A stretch of DNA of 64,000 nt, from positions 62,001 to 126,000 of the forward strand of contig NZ_BAAAUT010000015.1 of assembly GCF_039534085.1 (NCBI RefSeq), given 5' to 3'. Each line of letters starts with the position of its first letter. The stretch's first letter is position 1. Below, piece after piece: positions 23,277 to 31,710 of this stretch. The notes beneath the pieces were generated by a model. That model was not told the DNA's origin and did not search any database. It saw nothing but the letters and a program-made list of their open reading frames with translations. Both the position numbers and the translations under genes were made by a program. The DNA comes from Planomonospora_B alba. GTDB lineage: Bacteria > Actinomycetota > Actinomycetes > Streptosporangiales > Streptosporangiaceae.

Positions 23277-25919
23277 TCAGCGGGTGTCGGAGCCCCCGCC
23301 GGCCAGCGCCGCGCGGGCGGCCTCCAGCCGGGCGACCGGGACGCGGAACGGCGAGCAGGACACGTAGTCCAGGCCCACCTGGTGGCAGAAGTGGATCGAG
23401 TCGGGGTCGCCGCCGTGCTCACCGCAGATGCCGAGCTTGAGGCCGGGGCGCGTCCTGCGGCCCTCCTCGGCGGCGATCCGCACGAGGCGGCCGACGCCGT
23501 CGCGGTCCAGGGTCTCGAACGGGGAGACGCCGAAGACGCCCAGATCGAGGTAGCGGGAGAAGAACGCCGCCTCGACGTCGTCGCGGGAGAAGCCCCAGGT
23601 CATCTGGGTCAGGTCGTTGGTGCCGAAGGAGAAGAACTCGGCGGCCTCGGCGATCTGGCCGGCGGTCAGCGCCGCGCGCGGCACCTCGATCATCGTGCCG
23701 ACCATCGCCTCGACGCCGGTCTCCTCCAGGATCCGCACGGCCTCCTCGCGGACGCACTCCAGTTCCTGGACGGCGCCGACGAGCGGGATCATGATCTCGG
23801 CCCGGGTGCCGGGCACCGCCTTGGCCGCCGCGGCGATGGCCCGGACCTGCATGGCGAACAGGCCGGGGATGACCAGGCCGAGCCGTACGCCGCGCAGGCC
23901 CAGCATCGGGTTCTGCTCGTGCAGGCGCTTGACCGCGGCCAGCAGCCGGCGGTCCTTGTCCCCGGCCCGGTCGCCGGCGAGGGCGACCTTGACCGAGAGC
24001 TCGGTGTAGTCGGGCAGGAACTCGTGGAGCGGCGGGTCGATCAGGCGGACGGTCACCGGCAGGCCGTCCATGGCCGTGAAGATCTCCGTGAAGTCCGCCC
24101 GCTGCAGCGGCTCCAGCGCGGCCAGCGCCCGCTCGCGCTCGGCGTCGTCCGCGGCCAGGACCAGGTCCTCGACCAGCTGCCTGCGGTCGCCGAGGAACAT
24201 GTGCTCGGTACGGCACAGCCCGATGCCCTGCGCGCCGAACCGGCGGGCGCGGGCGGCGTCCTCGGCGTTGTCGGCGTTGGCCCGTACGGCCAGGCGGCGC
24301 GTGGCGTCGGCGTGGGTCATGATGCGGTCCACGGCCGCGACCAGCTCGTCGCCGCCGACGGGGGCGCCTTCGAAGTACTCCACGACCGGGGAGGCGACCA
24401 CCGGCACCTCGCCGAGGAAGACCTCTCCGCTGGAGCCGTCGATGGAGATGACGTCGCCCTCGGAGACCACGACGCCGCCGGGGGCGGTGAAGCGGCGCTC
24501 CTTGGTGGAGACCTCCAGCTCCTCCGCGCCGCACACGCAGGTCTTGCCCATGCCGCGGGCGACCACGGCGGCGTGCGAGGTCTTGCCGCCGCGCGAGGTG
24601 AGGATGCCGCGCGCGGCGATCATGCCGGCGAGGTCGTCGGGGTTGGTCTCCCGGCGGACCAGGATGACGGCCTCGCCCTGCGCGGCGAGCTCGACGGCCC
24701 GCTCGGCGGAGAAGACGGCCCTGCCGACCGCCGCGCCCGGCGAGGCGTTCATGCCCTTGGCGATCTTCTTCTTCGCGGCCCCGCCGTCGAAGCGGGGGAA
24801 CATCAGCTGGGCGAGCTGGTCGCCGGTGACGCGGGTGACCGCCTCGTCGAGGTCGATCAGCCCCTGGTCCACCAGCTGGACGGCGATGCGGAACGCGGCG
24901 GCCGCGGTGCGCTTGCCCACCCGGGTCTGGAGCATCCAGAGCTTGCCGCCCTCGATGGTGAACTCGATGTCGCACAGGTCGCGGTAGTGGTTCTCCAGCT
25001 TCTCCATGATCTGCAGGAGCTCGTCGTAGGAGCGCTTGTCGATGCGCTCCAGCTCCTGCAGGGGCATGGTGTTGCGGATGCCGGCCACCACGTCCTCCCC
25101 CTGCGCGTTCTGCAGGTAGTCGCCGTAGACGCCCTGCTGGCCGCTGCCGGGGTCGCGGGTGAAGGCCACGCCGGTGCCGGAGTCCATGCCGCAGTTGCCG
25201 AAGACCATCGTGCAGACGTTGACGGCGGTGCCCAGGTCGGCCGGGATGCGCTCCTGGCGGCGGTACAGGACGGCGCGCGGGGCGTTCCAGGACTCGAAGA
25301 CGGCCGTGACGGCCATGAGCATCTGCCGGTGCGGGTCGGCGGGGAAGTCCGCGCCGGTCTGCTGGCGGACGATGCCCTTGTAGGTCTCGACGAGGCGCTG
25401 CAGGTCCTCGGTCTCCAGGTCGAGGTCGCTGCGGCCGTTCTTGAGCTCCTCCAGTGCCTCGTCGAACAGCTCGCCGTCGATGCCCTGCACGGTCTTGCCG
25501 AACATCTGGATGAGGCGGCGGTAGGAGTCCCAGGCGAAGCGCTCGTTCCCGCCGGCCTGCTTGGCCAGGCCGCGGACCGACTCGTCGTTGAGGCCGATGT
25601 TGAGGACGGTCTCCATCATGCCGGGCATGGAGAACTTGGCACCGGAGCGCACGCTGACCAGCAGGGGGTCGTCGGCCTGGCCCAGCCGGCGGCCCATCTT
25701 CTCCTCCAGCGCGGCCAGGTGCCGGGCGATCTCGTCCTCCAGGCCGTCGGGGAGCCTGCCGTCGGCCAGGAAACGGCGGCACGCCTCCGTGGTGATGGTG
25801 AAGCCGGGGGGAACGGGCAGACCGAGATTGGTCATCTCGGCCAGATTGGCCCCCTTACCGCCGAGCAGATCCTTCAGATCCTTGTTGCCCTCGGTGAAGT
25901 CGTAAACGTACTTGGGCAC
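23277..25919 (-). CDS. ppdK: Pyruvate, phosphate dikinase
   Basis: The enzyme interconverts pyruvate + ATP + Pi with PEP + AMP + PPi, linking glycolysis and gluconeogenesis. The N-terminal ATP-grasp domain starts with KYVYDFTEGNKDLKDLLGGK (GGKGANLAEM). The swivelling phospho-histidine domain carries the catalytic motif GGKTSHAAVVARGMGKTCVC, and the C-terminal PEP-binding barrel ends with LGICGEHGGDP and its catalytic Cys. The 880-residue length is standard. GTG 25919 is the start because GAAGGAG lies upstream; the further upstream frame is not conserved. The 300-bp upstream region holds large operator-like palindromes, so carbon-source control is likely. Confidence 0.97.
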   Translation of the reverse strand: MPKYVYDFTEGNKDLKDLLGGKGANLAEMTNLGLPVPPGFTITTEACRRFLADGRLPDGLEDEIARHLAALEEKMGRRLGQADDPLLVSVRSGAKFSMPGMMETVLNIGLNDESVRGLAKQAGGNERFAWDSYRRLIQMFGKTVQGIDGELFDEALEELKNGRSDLDLETEDLQRLVETYKGIVRQQTGADFPADPHRQMLMAVTAVFESWNAPRAVLYRRQERIPADLGTAVNVCTMVFGNCGMDSGTGVAFTRDPGSGQQGVYGDYLQNAQGEDVVAGIRNTMPLQELERIDKRSYDELLQIMEKLENHYRDLCDIEFTIEGGKLWMLQTRVGKRTAAAAFRIAVQLVDQGLIDLDEAVTRVTGDQLAQLMFPRFDGGAAKKKIAKGMNASPGAAVGRAVFSAERAVELAAQGEAVILVRRETNPDDLAGMIAARGILTSRGGKTSHAAVVARGMGKTCVCGAEELEVSTKERRFTAPGGVVVSEGDVISIDGSSGEVFLGEVPVVASPVVEYFEGAPVGGDELVAAVDRIMTHADATRRLAVRANADNAEDAARARRFGAQGIGLCRTEHMFLGDRRQLVEDLVLAADDAERERALAALEPLQRADFTEIFTAMDGLPVTVRLIDPPLHEFLPDYTELSVKVALAGDRAGDKDRRLLAAVKRLHEQNPMLGLRGVRLGLVIPGLFAMQVRAIAAAAKAVPGTRAEIMIPLVGAVQELECVREEAVRILEETGVEAMVGTMIEVPRAALTAGQIAEAAEFFSFGTNDLTQMTWGFSRDDVEAAFFSRYLDLGVFGVSPFETLDRDGVGRLVRIAAEEGRRTRPGLKLGICGEHGGDPDSIHFCHQVGLDYVSCSPFRVPVARLEAARAALAGGGSDTR

Positions 25920-26100
25920 GGCTGCTCCTTCTACGGCTTCAAATGACGTGCGCTTCCGCCTTAGTCGGGACTCTACCGATGAAGAAGCGGATGAAACGCC
26001 ACCCTTCCCCATGAAGGTTATTAATGCAGCTCAAAGCCCTCGTGCCGGTCTAATCCAATTAAAATCGGCGATATTTTCCACGTGATATCGGTCACCCCAA

Positions 26101-26134
26101 GAATTGGTATACACCAATTGGTGTAAACCAATTC
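26101..26134. promoter_or_regulatory. Two overlapping GntR-type operators (34-bp palindrome) upstream of ppdK
   Basis: The block 26101-26134 is an almost perfect palindrome (a single mismatched pair at 26109/26126). It is also two 18-bp dyads, AATTGGTATACACCAATT (26102-26119) and AATTGGTGTAAACCAATT (26116-26133), sharing AATT. Each resembles the TGGTNTANACCA operator class of HutC/DasR-type GntR regulators. It lies 180-215 bp upstream of the ppdK start in AT-rich DNA, and the flanking hydrolase gene ends on its other side. Confidence 0.65.
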
Positions 26135-26140
26135 CGGGTC

Positions 26141-26170
26141 GTTCACCGCCGTTCACCCGCGTTCACCGGA
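26141..26170. promoter_or_regulatory. Three GTTCACC direct repeats at 10-bp spacing
   Basis: GTTCACC occurs at 26141, 26151 and 26161, exactly one helical turn apart, right beside the GntR-type palindrome. GTTCACC is also the core of the direct-repeat unit of the Streptomyces PhoP PHO box, although those units are 11 bp long. It could be a response-regulator site upstream of ppdK. Confidence 0.45.
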
Positions 26171-26228
26171 CCCGGCCGGGCACCCGGGATCCGGCCTCCC
26201 GTACGGCGCCCGGCCCCGGACCGGCGCC

Positions 26229-27200
26229 TCAGGCGCCGAGGACCGCCCGCAGGAACGCCGCCTGCTCCATGGCGTGGGCGGACTCGCCGCCCTCGTGCCC
26301 GTTGAACGGGTACACCCTGATCTCCTTCGGCCCCGCGTAGTGGTTGTGGGCGGCGAAGACCGTCGAGGGCGGGGTGACGCCGTCGCGCAGGGCCACGGAG
26401 AACAGCGCCGGGATGGCGGCGCGGGCCGCGAAGTTGAGCCCGTCGAAGTACGACAGCGTCGTGAAGACCTCCTCCACCCGGTCCTTGAAGGCCCGGCAGT
26501 AGGCGGCCAGCTCGGCGTAGGGGTTCTCGTCGGTGATCTGCGCGGCGTGCCGGATGTGGCACATGAACGGCACGTTGATCAGCGCGCAGGACAGGTCCGG
26601 CACCAGCGCCGAGACCGCCAGGGCCATGCCGCCGCCCTGGCTCGTGCCCGCCACGGCGACCCGGCCGGCGTCCACCGCCGGGTGGGACCTGGCCGCCTCC
26701 ACCGCCCGCACGGCGTCGGTGTAGAGCCGCCGGTAGTAGTAGTCGTCCGGGTCGTGGACGCCCTTGGTCATCACACCGGGCGTCTGGGGGCCGGTGCCCG
26801 GCTCCGGGTCGGCGGTGTCGCCCCGCCGCCAGCCCCCGGCGCCCTGGCCGCGCGAGTCCATCACGAACACCGCCCTGCCGAACGACGGCCACAGCAGCCA
26901 GTCGATCGGCAGGCCGCGCCCGCCGCCGTAGCCGACGTACTCCACCACGCACGGCACCGGCCCCCCGGCTCCGCGCGGCACCAGCAGCCACCCCTTGATC
27001 GGGTGCCCGCCGTACCCGGCGTAGGTCACGTCGTAGACGTCGGCGATCGCCAGGCCGCTCTCGTGCGGGGCGAACACCGCGCCGAGGTCGTGCTTGCGGG
27101 CCTCGGTGAGCGTACGGTCCCAGAACGCGTCGAAGCCGGCGGGCTCCGGCCGCTCGGGCAGATAGGCGCGCAACTGGTCCAGCGGCAGGTCGACGAACAT
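26229..27200 (-). CDS. Acetylxylan esterase / cephalosporin-C deacetylase family hydrolase (CE7-like), 323 aa
   Basis: This alpha/beta hydrolase has the AXE1/CE7 pattern: PAGFDAFWDRTLTEAR near residue 22, YVGYGGGRGLPIDWLLW near 95, the RGQGAGGW motif near 117, the nucleophile elbow AGTSQGGGMA near 185, and the late acid/His segments (SVALRDGVTPPST, FNGHEGGE). The enzyme removes acetyl groups from xylo-oligosaccharides or cephalosporins in family members. No signal peptide is seen, so it is probably cytoplasmic. Start at 27200 (MFVDLPLDQL) follows AAGGAG. It sits alone between ppdK and glyS. Confidence 0.93.
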   Translation of the reverse strand: MFVDLPLDQLRAYLPERPEPAGFDAFWDRTLTEARKHDLGAVFAPHESGLAIADVYDVTYAGYGGHPIKGWLLVPRGAGGPVPCVVEYVGYGGGRGLPIDWLLWPSFGRAVFVMDSRGQGAGGWRRGDTADPEPGTGPQTPGVMTKGVHDPDDYYYRRLYTDAVRAVEAARSHPAVDAGRVAVAGTSQGGGMALAVSALVPDLSCALINVPFMCHIRHAAQITDENPYAELAAYCRAFKDRVEEVFTTLSYFDGLNFAARAAIPALFSVALRDGVTPPSTVFAAHNHYAGPKEIRVYPFNGHEGGESAHAMEQAAFLRAVLGA

Positions 27201-27400
27201 CGTCAGCTCCTTGTCGGAACGGCGGGAGGGGGGCACGGCAGTGCCGACCAGGAGGATCCCGCCCGAACCGGACGAAGGTCAATCGGACCGGCAGGGCGCG
27301 GCGCTCCCCAGGCCATGAGCCGGGGCGGCGCGTCACGGCGCGGGCCCGCCCGCGGCGGCGGACGCCGTCCGTGAAGGGCCCGGTCCCCTCCTGCCGGAGG

Positions 27401-27438
27401 AAAAAGTACGGCTCCCGCCGCGCGGGCGGGAGCCGTAC
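27401..27438 (-). terminator. Rho-independent terminator of glyS
   Basis: A 14-bp stem (27406-27419 with 27425-27438) is followed on the minus strand by five T residues (27401-27405 on the plus strand read AAAAA). It is the only terminator noticed here with a clear U-tract. Confidence 0.85.
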
Positions 27439-27453
27439 GCCGCACGGGGCGGA

Positions 27454-28836
27454 TCAGTCGTTGAGGTGCCTGCGGAGGTAGGACTCGACCTGGTCGAGGG
27501 AGACGCGCTCCTGGGCCATCGAGTCGCGCTCGCGGATGGTCACCGCCTGGTCCTCCAGGGTGTCGAAGTCGACGGTGACGCAGAACGGCGTGCCGATCTC
27601 GTCCTGGCGGCGGTAGCGGCGGCCGATGGCGCCGGCGTCGTCGAACTCCACGTTCCAGCGCCGGCGCAGCTGGGCGGCCAGGTCCTTGGCCTTCGGCGAC
27701 AGGTCGGCGTTGCGCGACAGCGGCAGCACCGCGACCTTGACCGGCGCGAGCCGGTGGTCGAGGCGCAGGACCGTGCGCTTCTCCATGACGCCCTTGGCGT
27801 TGGGCGCCTCGTCCTCGGTGTAGGCGTCGATGAGGAAGGTCAGCGTGGCGCGGTCGACACCGGCCGCGGGCTCGATGACGTAGGGCACGTAGCGCTCGCC
27901 CGTGTCCTGCTCGAAGAAGCTCAGGTCGGTGCCGGATGCCTTGCCGTGCGAGGACAGGTCGAAGTCCGTGCGGTTGGCGACGCCCTCCAGCTCGCCCCAC
28001 TCGCTGCCGGTGAAGTTGAAGCGGTACTCGATGTCGACGGTGCGCTTGGAGTAGTGGGACAGCTTCTCCTGCGGGTGCTCGTAGAGCCGGAGGTTGTCCT
28101 TGTTGATGCCCAGGTCGACGTACCAGCGGAAGCGCTCGTCGATCCAGTACTGGTGCCACTCCTCGTCGCTGCCGGGCTTGACGAAGAACTCCATCTCCAT
28201 CTGCTCGAACTCGCGGGTGCGGAAGATGAAGTTGCCCGGGGTGATCTCGTTCCGGAACGACTTGCCGATCTGGCCGATGCCGAACGGGATCTTCCGGCGC
28301 GCCGACTGCTGCACGTTGAGGTAGTTGATGAAGATGCCCTGCGCGGTCTCCGGCCGCAGGTAGGCCAGGCCGGACTCGTCCTCGACCGGGCCGAGGAAGG
28401 TCTTCAGCAGGCCGCTGAACTGCCGGGGCTCGGTGAAGGCGCCCTTGTTGCCGCAGTTGGGGCAGGTGATGTCGGACAGGCCCGCGGGCTGCCTGCCGTG
28501 CTTTTCGAGGAACGCCTCCTCGAGGTGGTCGGCGCGGAAGCGCTTGTGGCACGACTGGCACTCGGTCAGCGGGTCGGTGAAGGTGTCGACGTGGCCGCTG
28601 GCCCTCCACACCTCGGGGGCGAGGATGACGCACGAGTCGAGGCCGACGACGTCCTCGCGCCCCTGGACCATGTACGTCCACCACTGCCGCTTGACGTTGT
28701 TCTTCAGCTCGACGCCCAGCGGGCCGTAGTCCCACGACGCGCGCAGGCCTCCGTAGATCTCGCTGGAGGGGTAGACGAGCCCACGTCGCTTCGAGAGGCT
28801 GACGATGGTGTCCATGATGTCCGTACGGCGTGCCAT
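27454..28836 (-). CDS. glyS: Glycyl-tRNA synthetase (class II, single-chain alpha2 type)
   Basis: The enzyme charges tRNA-Gly. The 460-residue chain starts MARRTDIMDTIVSLSKRRGL. It has the class II motifs (FIFRTREFEQMEMEFF in motif 2, the late Arg/Gly segment near AAGVDRATLTFLIDAY as motif 3), a zinc-binding pair CQSCHKRF and CPNCGNKG, and the C-terminal anticodon-binding domain (PVKVAVLPLSRNADLSPKAK). This is the archaeal/eukaryal-like alpha2 form that actinobacteria use. GGAG lies close to two successive ATGs (28839, 28836), and 28836 gives the better spacing. A structured ~200-nt leader lies upstream, and a T-tract terminator follows. Confidence 0.96.
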   Translation of the reverse strand: MARRTDIMDTIVSLSKRRGLVYPSSEIYGGLRASWDYGPLGVELKNNVKRQWWTYMVQGREDVVGLDSCVILAPEVWRASGHVDTFTDPLTECQSCHKRFRADHLEEAFLEKHGRQPAGLSDITCPNCGNKGAFTEPRQFSGLLKTFLGPVEDESGLAYLRPETAQGIFINYLNVQQSARRKIPFGIGQIGKSFRNEITPGNFIFRTREFEQMEMEFFVKPGSDEEWHQYWIDERFRWYVDLGINKDNLRLYEHPQEKLSHYSKRTVDIEYRFNFTGSEWGELEGVANRTDFDLSSHGKASGTDLSFFEQDTGERYVPYVIEPAAGVDRATLTFLIDAYTEDEAPNAKGVMEKRTVLRLDHRLAPVKVAVLPLSRNADLSPKAKDLAAQLRRRWNVEFDDAGAIGRRYRRQDEIGTPFCVTVDFDTLEDQAVTIRERDSMAQERVSLDQVESYLRRHLND

Positions 28837-29121
28837 CATTCTCCTAGCGAGGGAACTGCCGGGTTCACCCGGCAGGGGAATCGCTTCCCTGTTATGGTTC
28901 TTGCGTTTCAAACGGTCAGGGCCCGGCCGTCGCCCACCTCGCCTCGCGGGAGGCGAGAAGCCGCTTCCTCTCAGGGAGCGGAGGAGTCACAAGGGAGAAT
29001 CTCCATCCGGCCTGAGGTCGGCGACGGATTCGTGGAGACAAGCTTAGAGGAGCCCGGACGGGTCGGGTGCCCGCATAACCCATCCCGCCCGTCTTGCCCT
29101 CTCTACATCTTCTTTACCCGA
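28837..29121 (-). other. Structured, gene-free leader upstream of glyS
   Basis: This gene-free stretch contains several hairpins: 28856-28875 (8-bp stem, TTCA loop on the plus strand, about 20 nt before the start codon), 28876-28889 (GGGAA/TTCCC) and 28938-28957 (8-bp stem). I looked for a T-box (specifier loop plus TGGN-bearing antiterminator) and did not find one. It may be just the 5' untranslated region, but the hairpin nearest the ribosome-binding site could affect translation. Confidence 0.35.
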
Positions 29122-29400
29122 TCAGACCCGTTCGACGTCCTCGAAGGCGCTCGGCTCGTTGAGCATCAGGGTCATCAGCGGATACATCGCCATCCGCGCC
29201 GCGCCGAGGGCCCGGCGGTAGAACCCCGCCCCCTCCCACTCGCTGACCAGCGCCCACAGCTCCGGCTCGTCCACCGACCGCGTCAGGCGGCCGCGCACGT
29301 AGCCCGGCTGCGCCGCCAGCGTGTCGATGATGTCGTGCGCCTGGGCCAGGAACTCCTCGGTCCGCGCCGACGGCACCGAGTAGCGGATGAGAGCGAGCAT
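29122..29400 (-). CDS. Antibiotic biosynthesis monooxygenase (ABM) domain protein, 92 aa
   Basis: The single-domain ferredoxin-like ABM pattern is seen: MLALIRYSVPSARTEEFLAQ, LAAQPGYVRGRLTRS, and WALVSEWEGAGFYRRALG near residue 50. The length is standard. ABM proteins are dimeric, act as cofactor-free monooxygenases or heme-degrading enzymes, and are often of unknown substrate. No ribosome-binding site or TANNNT element at the usual spacing is seen before the ATG at 29400. It is not clearly part of an operon, because a hairpin lies upstream at 29422-29451. Confidence 0.8.
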   Translation of the reverse strand: MLALIRYSVPSARTEEFLAQAHDIIDTLAAQPGYVRGRLTRSVDEPELWALVSEWEGAGFYRRALGAARMAMYPLMTLMLNEPSAFEDVERV

Positions 29401-29421
29401 CCGCCCAGCATGCCAGAGGCC

Positions 29422-29451
29422 CGGCGCGGGTCCGCACGGGGACCCGCGCCG
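29422..29451 (-). terminator. Hairpin terminator after the BtrH-like gene
   Basis: A perfect 12-bp stem (29422-29433 with 29440-29451) with a 6-nt loop lies 34 bp past the stop of the gene at 29485. Confidence 0.65.
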
Positions 29452-29484
29452 ATGCCCGCGGATCCCCGTGCGGGGCGGGCGCCC

Positions 29485-30843
29485 TCACCGCCGGAGCAGG
29501 TCCCGCAGCGCGGCCACCGCCTCCGTCTCCGCCCGGTGGATCTCGGCGAGGCGCCCGCCCAGCTCCGCGAAGAGCGCCTCCTGGTCCTGGACCGGCGAGG
29601 CCCGGTCCACCGCGGCCCGCAGCTCCCGCAACTCCGCGGCTCCGGCCGGCGCGTCCGCCGCGTCCTGCGGCGCGCCGCCCGCCGTACCGCTCCCGTCCTC
29701 GGGGGCCGCGCCGCCCGCCGCGCTGTCCGTCGCGTCGCCGGCCGCGACGCCCTCCGCCAGGAGGGACTCGCGGATCTGCGCGGTGAGCGCGCGCATGCGG
29801 GCGAACTCCTGCACCTCCAGCGGGAGGGCCGCCTCGGCCAGCCCGTGCCAGAGGCCGTGGATGCGGCGGAACTCCCCGGCGAGGCCGGCGAGGGGGAGGT
29901 CCAGCAGCGCGCCGGCCTCCTCCAGCGCGTCGGCGAACAGGTCGCGGAGGTTGCCGCCGTCCATGCCGACCGGCTCCACCGCCTCCCACATCGACAGCAG
30001 CGCCCCCGCGAGCCCGCGCCCGTCGGCGAAGACCTTCGGCCAGCCCTTGGCGTTCCGCCGGTCCACCAGCATGCGCGACCACTTCCGCCAGGCCGGCAGC
30101 GAGAACGACTCCGAGGCCGCGCCCAGGTGCTCGGCGGCGTCGCGCAGCCCCTCCAGGGCGGCCGAGGCCAGCCGGTCCGCGCCGATCCCGGCGGGTTCCA
30201 GGACGTGCATGACGTTCCTGTAGGACGGCACGCGGGCCCGCGCGGCGTCCATGCGCGCCTGCGGCACCCTGATCGGCGCCGCTCCCCGGTCGTCGACGAG
30301 CACGTCCCCGCCGTCCCGCCGGTAGACGACCACCGGGTGCCCGCCGTGCCCGTCCAGGGTGGCCGGCAGACCCCAGTAGCCGACGCGGTAGCGGTCGGGC
30401 AGCACGATGCAGGGCCGCCCCGCGTCCAGCTCCCGCGCGAGCCGCGCGGCCGCGCCCTTGGCTCCCGAGGTCGTGTGCGCGGTGAAGCCGACGCCCAGCC
30501 GGTCGAGGGTCTTGGCCATCCAGCGGTCGTGGTACTGCCACTGGTTGCGGAAGCCGAGCACCAGGTGCCGGCTGTCGTCGTGCTTGAACTCCCACAGGAT
30601 GTATCCGGCCCCGATGCCGCCCCCGGCGAGGAAGACCAGCGGCTCGCCGATCACGACGCCCCGGGCGGCGAGCACCGCGGCGATGGCCGCGCTGCCCGGG
30701 TGGCGTCCGCCGCGGAAGGTCCAGCCGCCGTCGGTGCGGGCCTCGGGCCGGTCGACGACGTGCCGGCGGGCGGCGGTGTAGCTCTCACCGGTCTTCGCCA
30801 TGCGCGCCCGGATCCGGATCTTGAGCTGCTTCTTGCTGGTCAT
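29485..30843 (-). CDS. BtrH-N-terminal-domain / DUF4872-like protein, 452 aa
   Basis: After a short basic motif (KIRIRARMAKTGESYTAARR) the chain enters a domain resembling the N-terminal part of butirosin acyltransferase BtrH: GSAAIAAVLAARGVVIGEPL, FLAGGGIGAGYILWEF, and ATLDGHGGHPVVVYRRDGGD near residue 160. A DUF4872-like helical half follows (LHGLWHGLAEAALPLEV-type region), then an Ala/Gly-rich linker and a helical C-terminus. BtrH moves an acyl chain from a carrier protein to an aminoglycoside. No antibiotic genes are near, and the Cys of the usual N-terminal motif appears replaced (RHPGSAA). Function is therefore unknown. ATG 30843 starts the conserved part. Confidence 0.6.
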   Translation of the reverse strand: MTSKKQLKIRIRARMAKTGESYTAARRHVVDRPEARTDGGWTFRGGRHPGSAAIAAVLAARGVVIGEPLVFLAGGGIGAGYILWEFKHDDSRHLVLGFRNQWQYHDRWMAKTLDRLGVGFTAHTTSGAKGAAARLARELDAGRPCIVLPDRYRVGYWGLPATLDGHGGHPVVVYRRDGGDVLVDDRGAAPIRVPQARMDAARARVPSYRNVMHVLEPAGIGADRLASAALEGLRDAAEHLGAASESFSLPAWRKWSRMLVDRRNAKGWPKVFADGRGLAGALLSMWEAVEPVGMDGGNLRDLFADALEEAGALLDLPLAGLAGEFRRIHGLWHGLAEAALPLEVQEFARMRALTAQIRESLLAEGVAAGDATDSAAGGAAPEDGSGTAGGAPQDAADAPAGAAELRELRAAVDRASPVQDQEALFAELGGRLAEIHRAETEAVAALRDLLRR

Positions 30844-31202
30844 GGTGGCTCCGCTCGCGGCATCCGGCCGCCTGCGGCCCACGCCCGCCGGTCGGCCCGC
30901 CGCGACGTCGGTCGGTGCACGAGACCTGCGGACTCCCGAGGCGCGTACGTCCCCTTTGCCTCCGTGGAGCACGGGCGGCGTGGGCGCCCGGGAGGAGGTT
31001 CGGCGGGGGAGCCCGCCGCGGCCGAGTCTACGTACGGCGCGCTCCGGGCCACAAGGCCGTGCCGCACGACCCGCCGGGTCGCGGGGCGCGGCCCGCCCGG
31101 CCGCGGACGGCCGCGGACGGGCACAGACGGGCAGGGGCGGGCAGGGGCGGCGCGGGGCGCCGGGACGTGCCGCGCCGGAGGCCGCGGCGTTAGGCTCTGG
31201 CC
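30844..31202. other. Intergenic region between divergent genes
   Basis: These 359 bp separate the BtrH-like gene (-) from the DUF6703-type gene (+). Apart from the -10 hexamer TAGGCT (31191-31196) and low-complexity G/C runs (GGACGGCCGCGGACGGGCAC and GGGCAGGGGCGG) I see no gene, RNA or operator here. Confidence 0.5.
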
Positions 31203-31637
31203 GTGGCCGACAAGAGCAGTTCCGACCGTCCCGGCTCCGCGCGTCCCGCGCACCCCCTCGCCCGGCGCCCCGCACCCGGCCGCGGGCCGGGCCCGGGGCG
31301 GGCCGCCCCCCGCCGCCCGCTCCCGCCCGGCGAGCGGTTCTTCACCCCCGGCGCCACGGGGGTGCGGCAGAAGGTCGAGCGGCTCAGCGCCGCCCCCCTG
31401 GTGTTCCTGTTCCAGCTGCCGCGCTGGATCCTCCCGGTGCTCCTGGTGGTCCTCCTCCTGGCGGGCTTCGCGGTGCCGTCGTTCTGGGGCGGTCTGGCCG
31501 TGCTCCCGGTGGTGGCGTTCGTCGGCTGGCTGGCCTACATGTCGTGGCCGTCCCTGCGCGCCGGGGGCCGCATCCTCCGGGTCGCCCTGCTCACCTTCCT
31601 GCTCCTGCTGGTCGCCGACCGCTTCGGCGCCTTCTAG
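31203..31637 (+). CDS. DUF6703-like small membrane protein, 144 aa
   Basis: A disordered, Pro/Arg-rich N-terminus of about 40 residues is followed by PPGERFFTPGATGVRQKVER and then three hydrophobic segments (PLVFLFQLPRWILPVLLVVL, LAVLPVVAFVGWLAYMSW, ILRVALLTFLLLLVADRF). This is the pattern of actinomycete proteins annotated DUF6703. Function is unknown; it is an inner membrane protein. TAGGCT (31191-31196) ends exactly 6 nt before the GTG at 31203, so a leaderless mRNA is likely. Confidence 0.75.
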   Translation: MADKSSSDRPGSARPAHPLARRPAPGRGPGPGRAAPRRPLPPGERFFTPGATGVRQKVERLSAAPLVFLFQLPRWILPVLLVVLLLAGFAVPSFWGGLAVLPVVAFVGWLAYMSWPSLRAGGRILRVALLTFLLLLVADRFGAF

Positions 31638-31710
31638 CGCCGCATCAGGCGAGGTCGACCCGTCACGGGGTGACGCGCTCCGCGGACCCCGTCCCGGCCG
31701 GCACGTGGCG

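Noticed and set aside
28837..29121. T-box riboswitch upstream of glyS
   Set aside because: No specifier loop with antiterminator TGGN bulge could be found; only unrelated hairpins are present.
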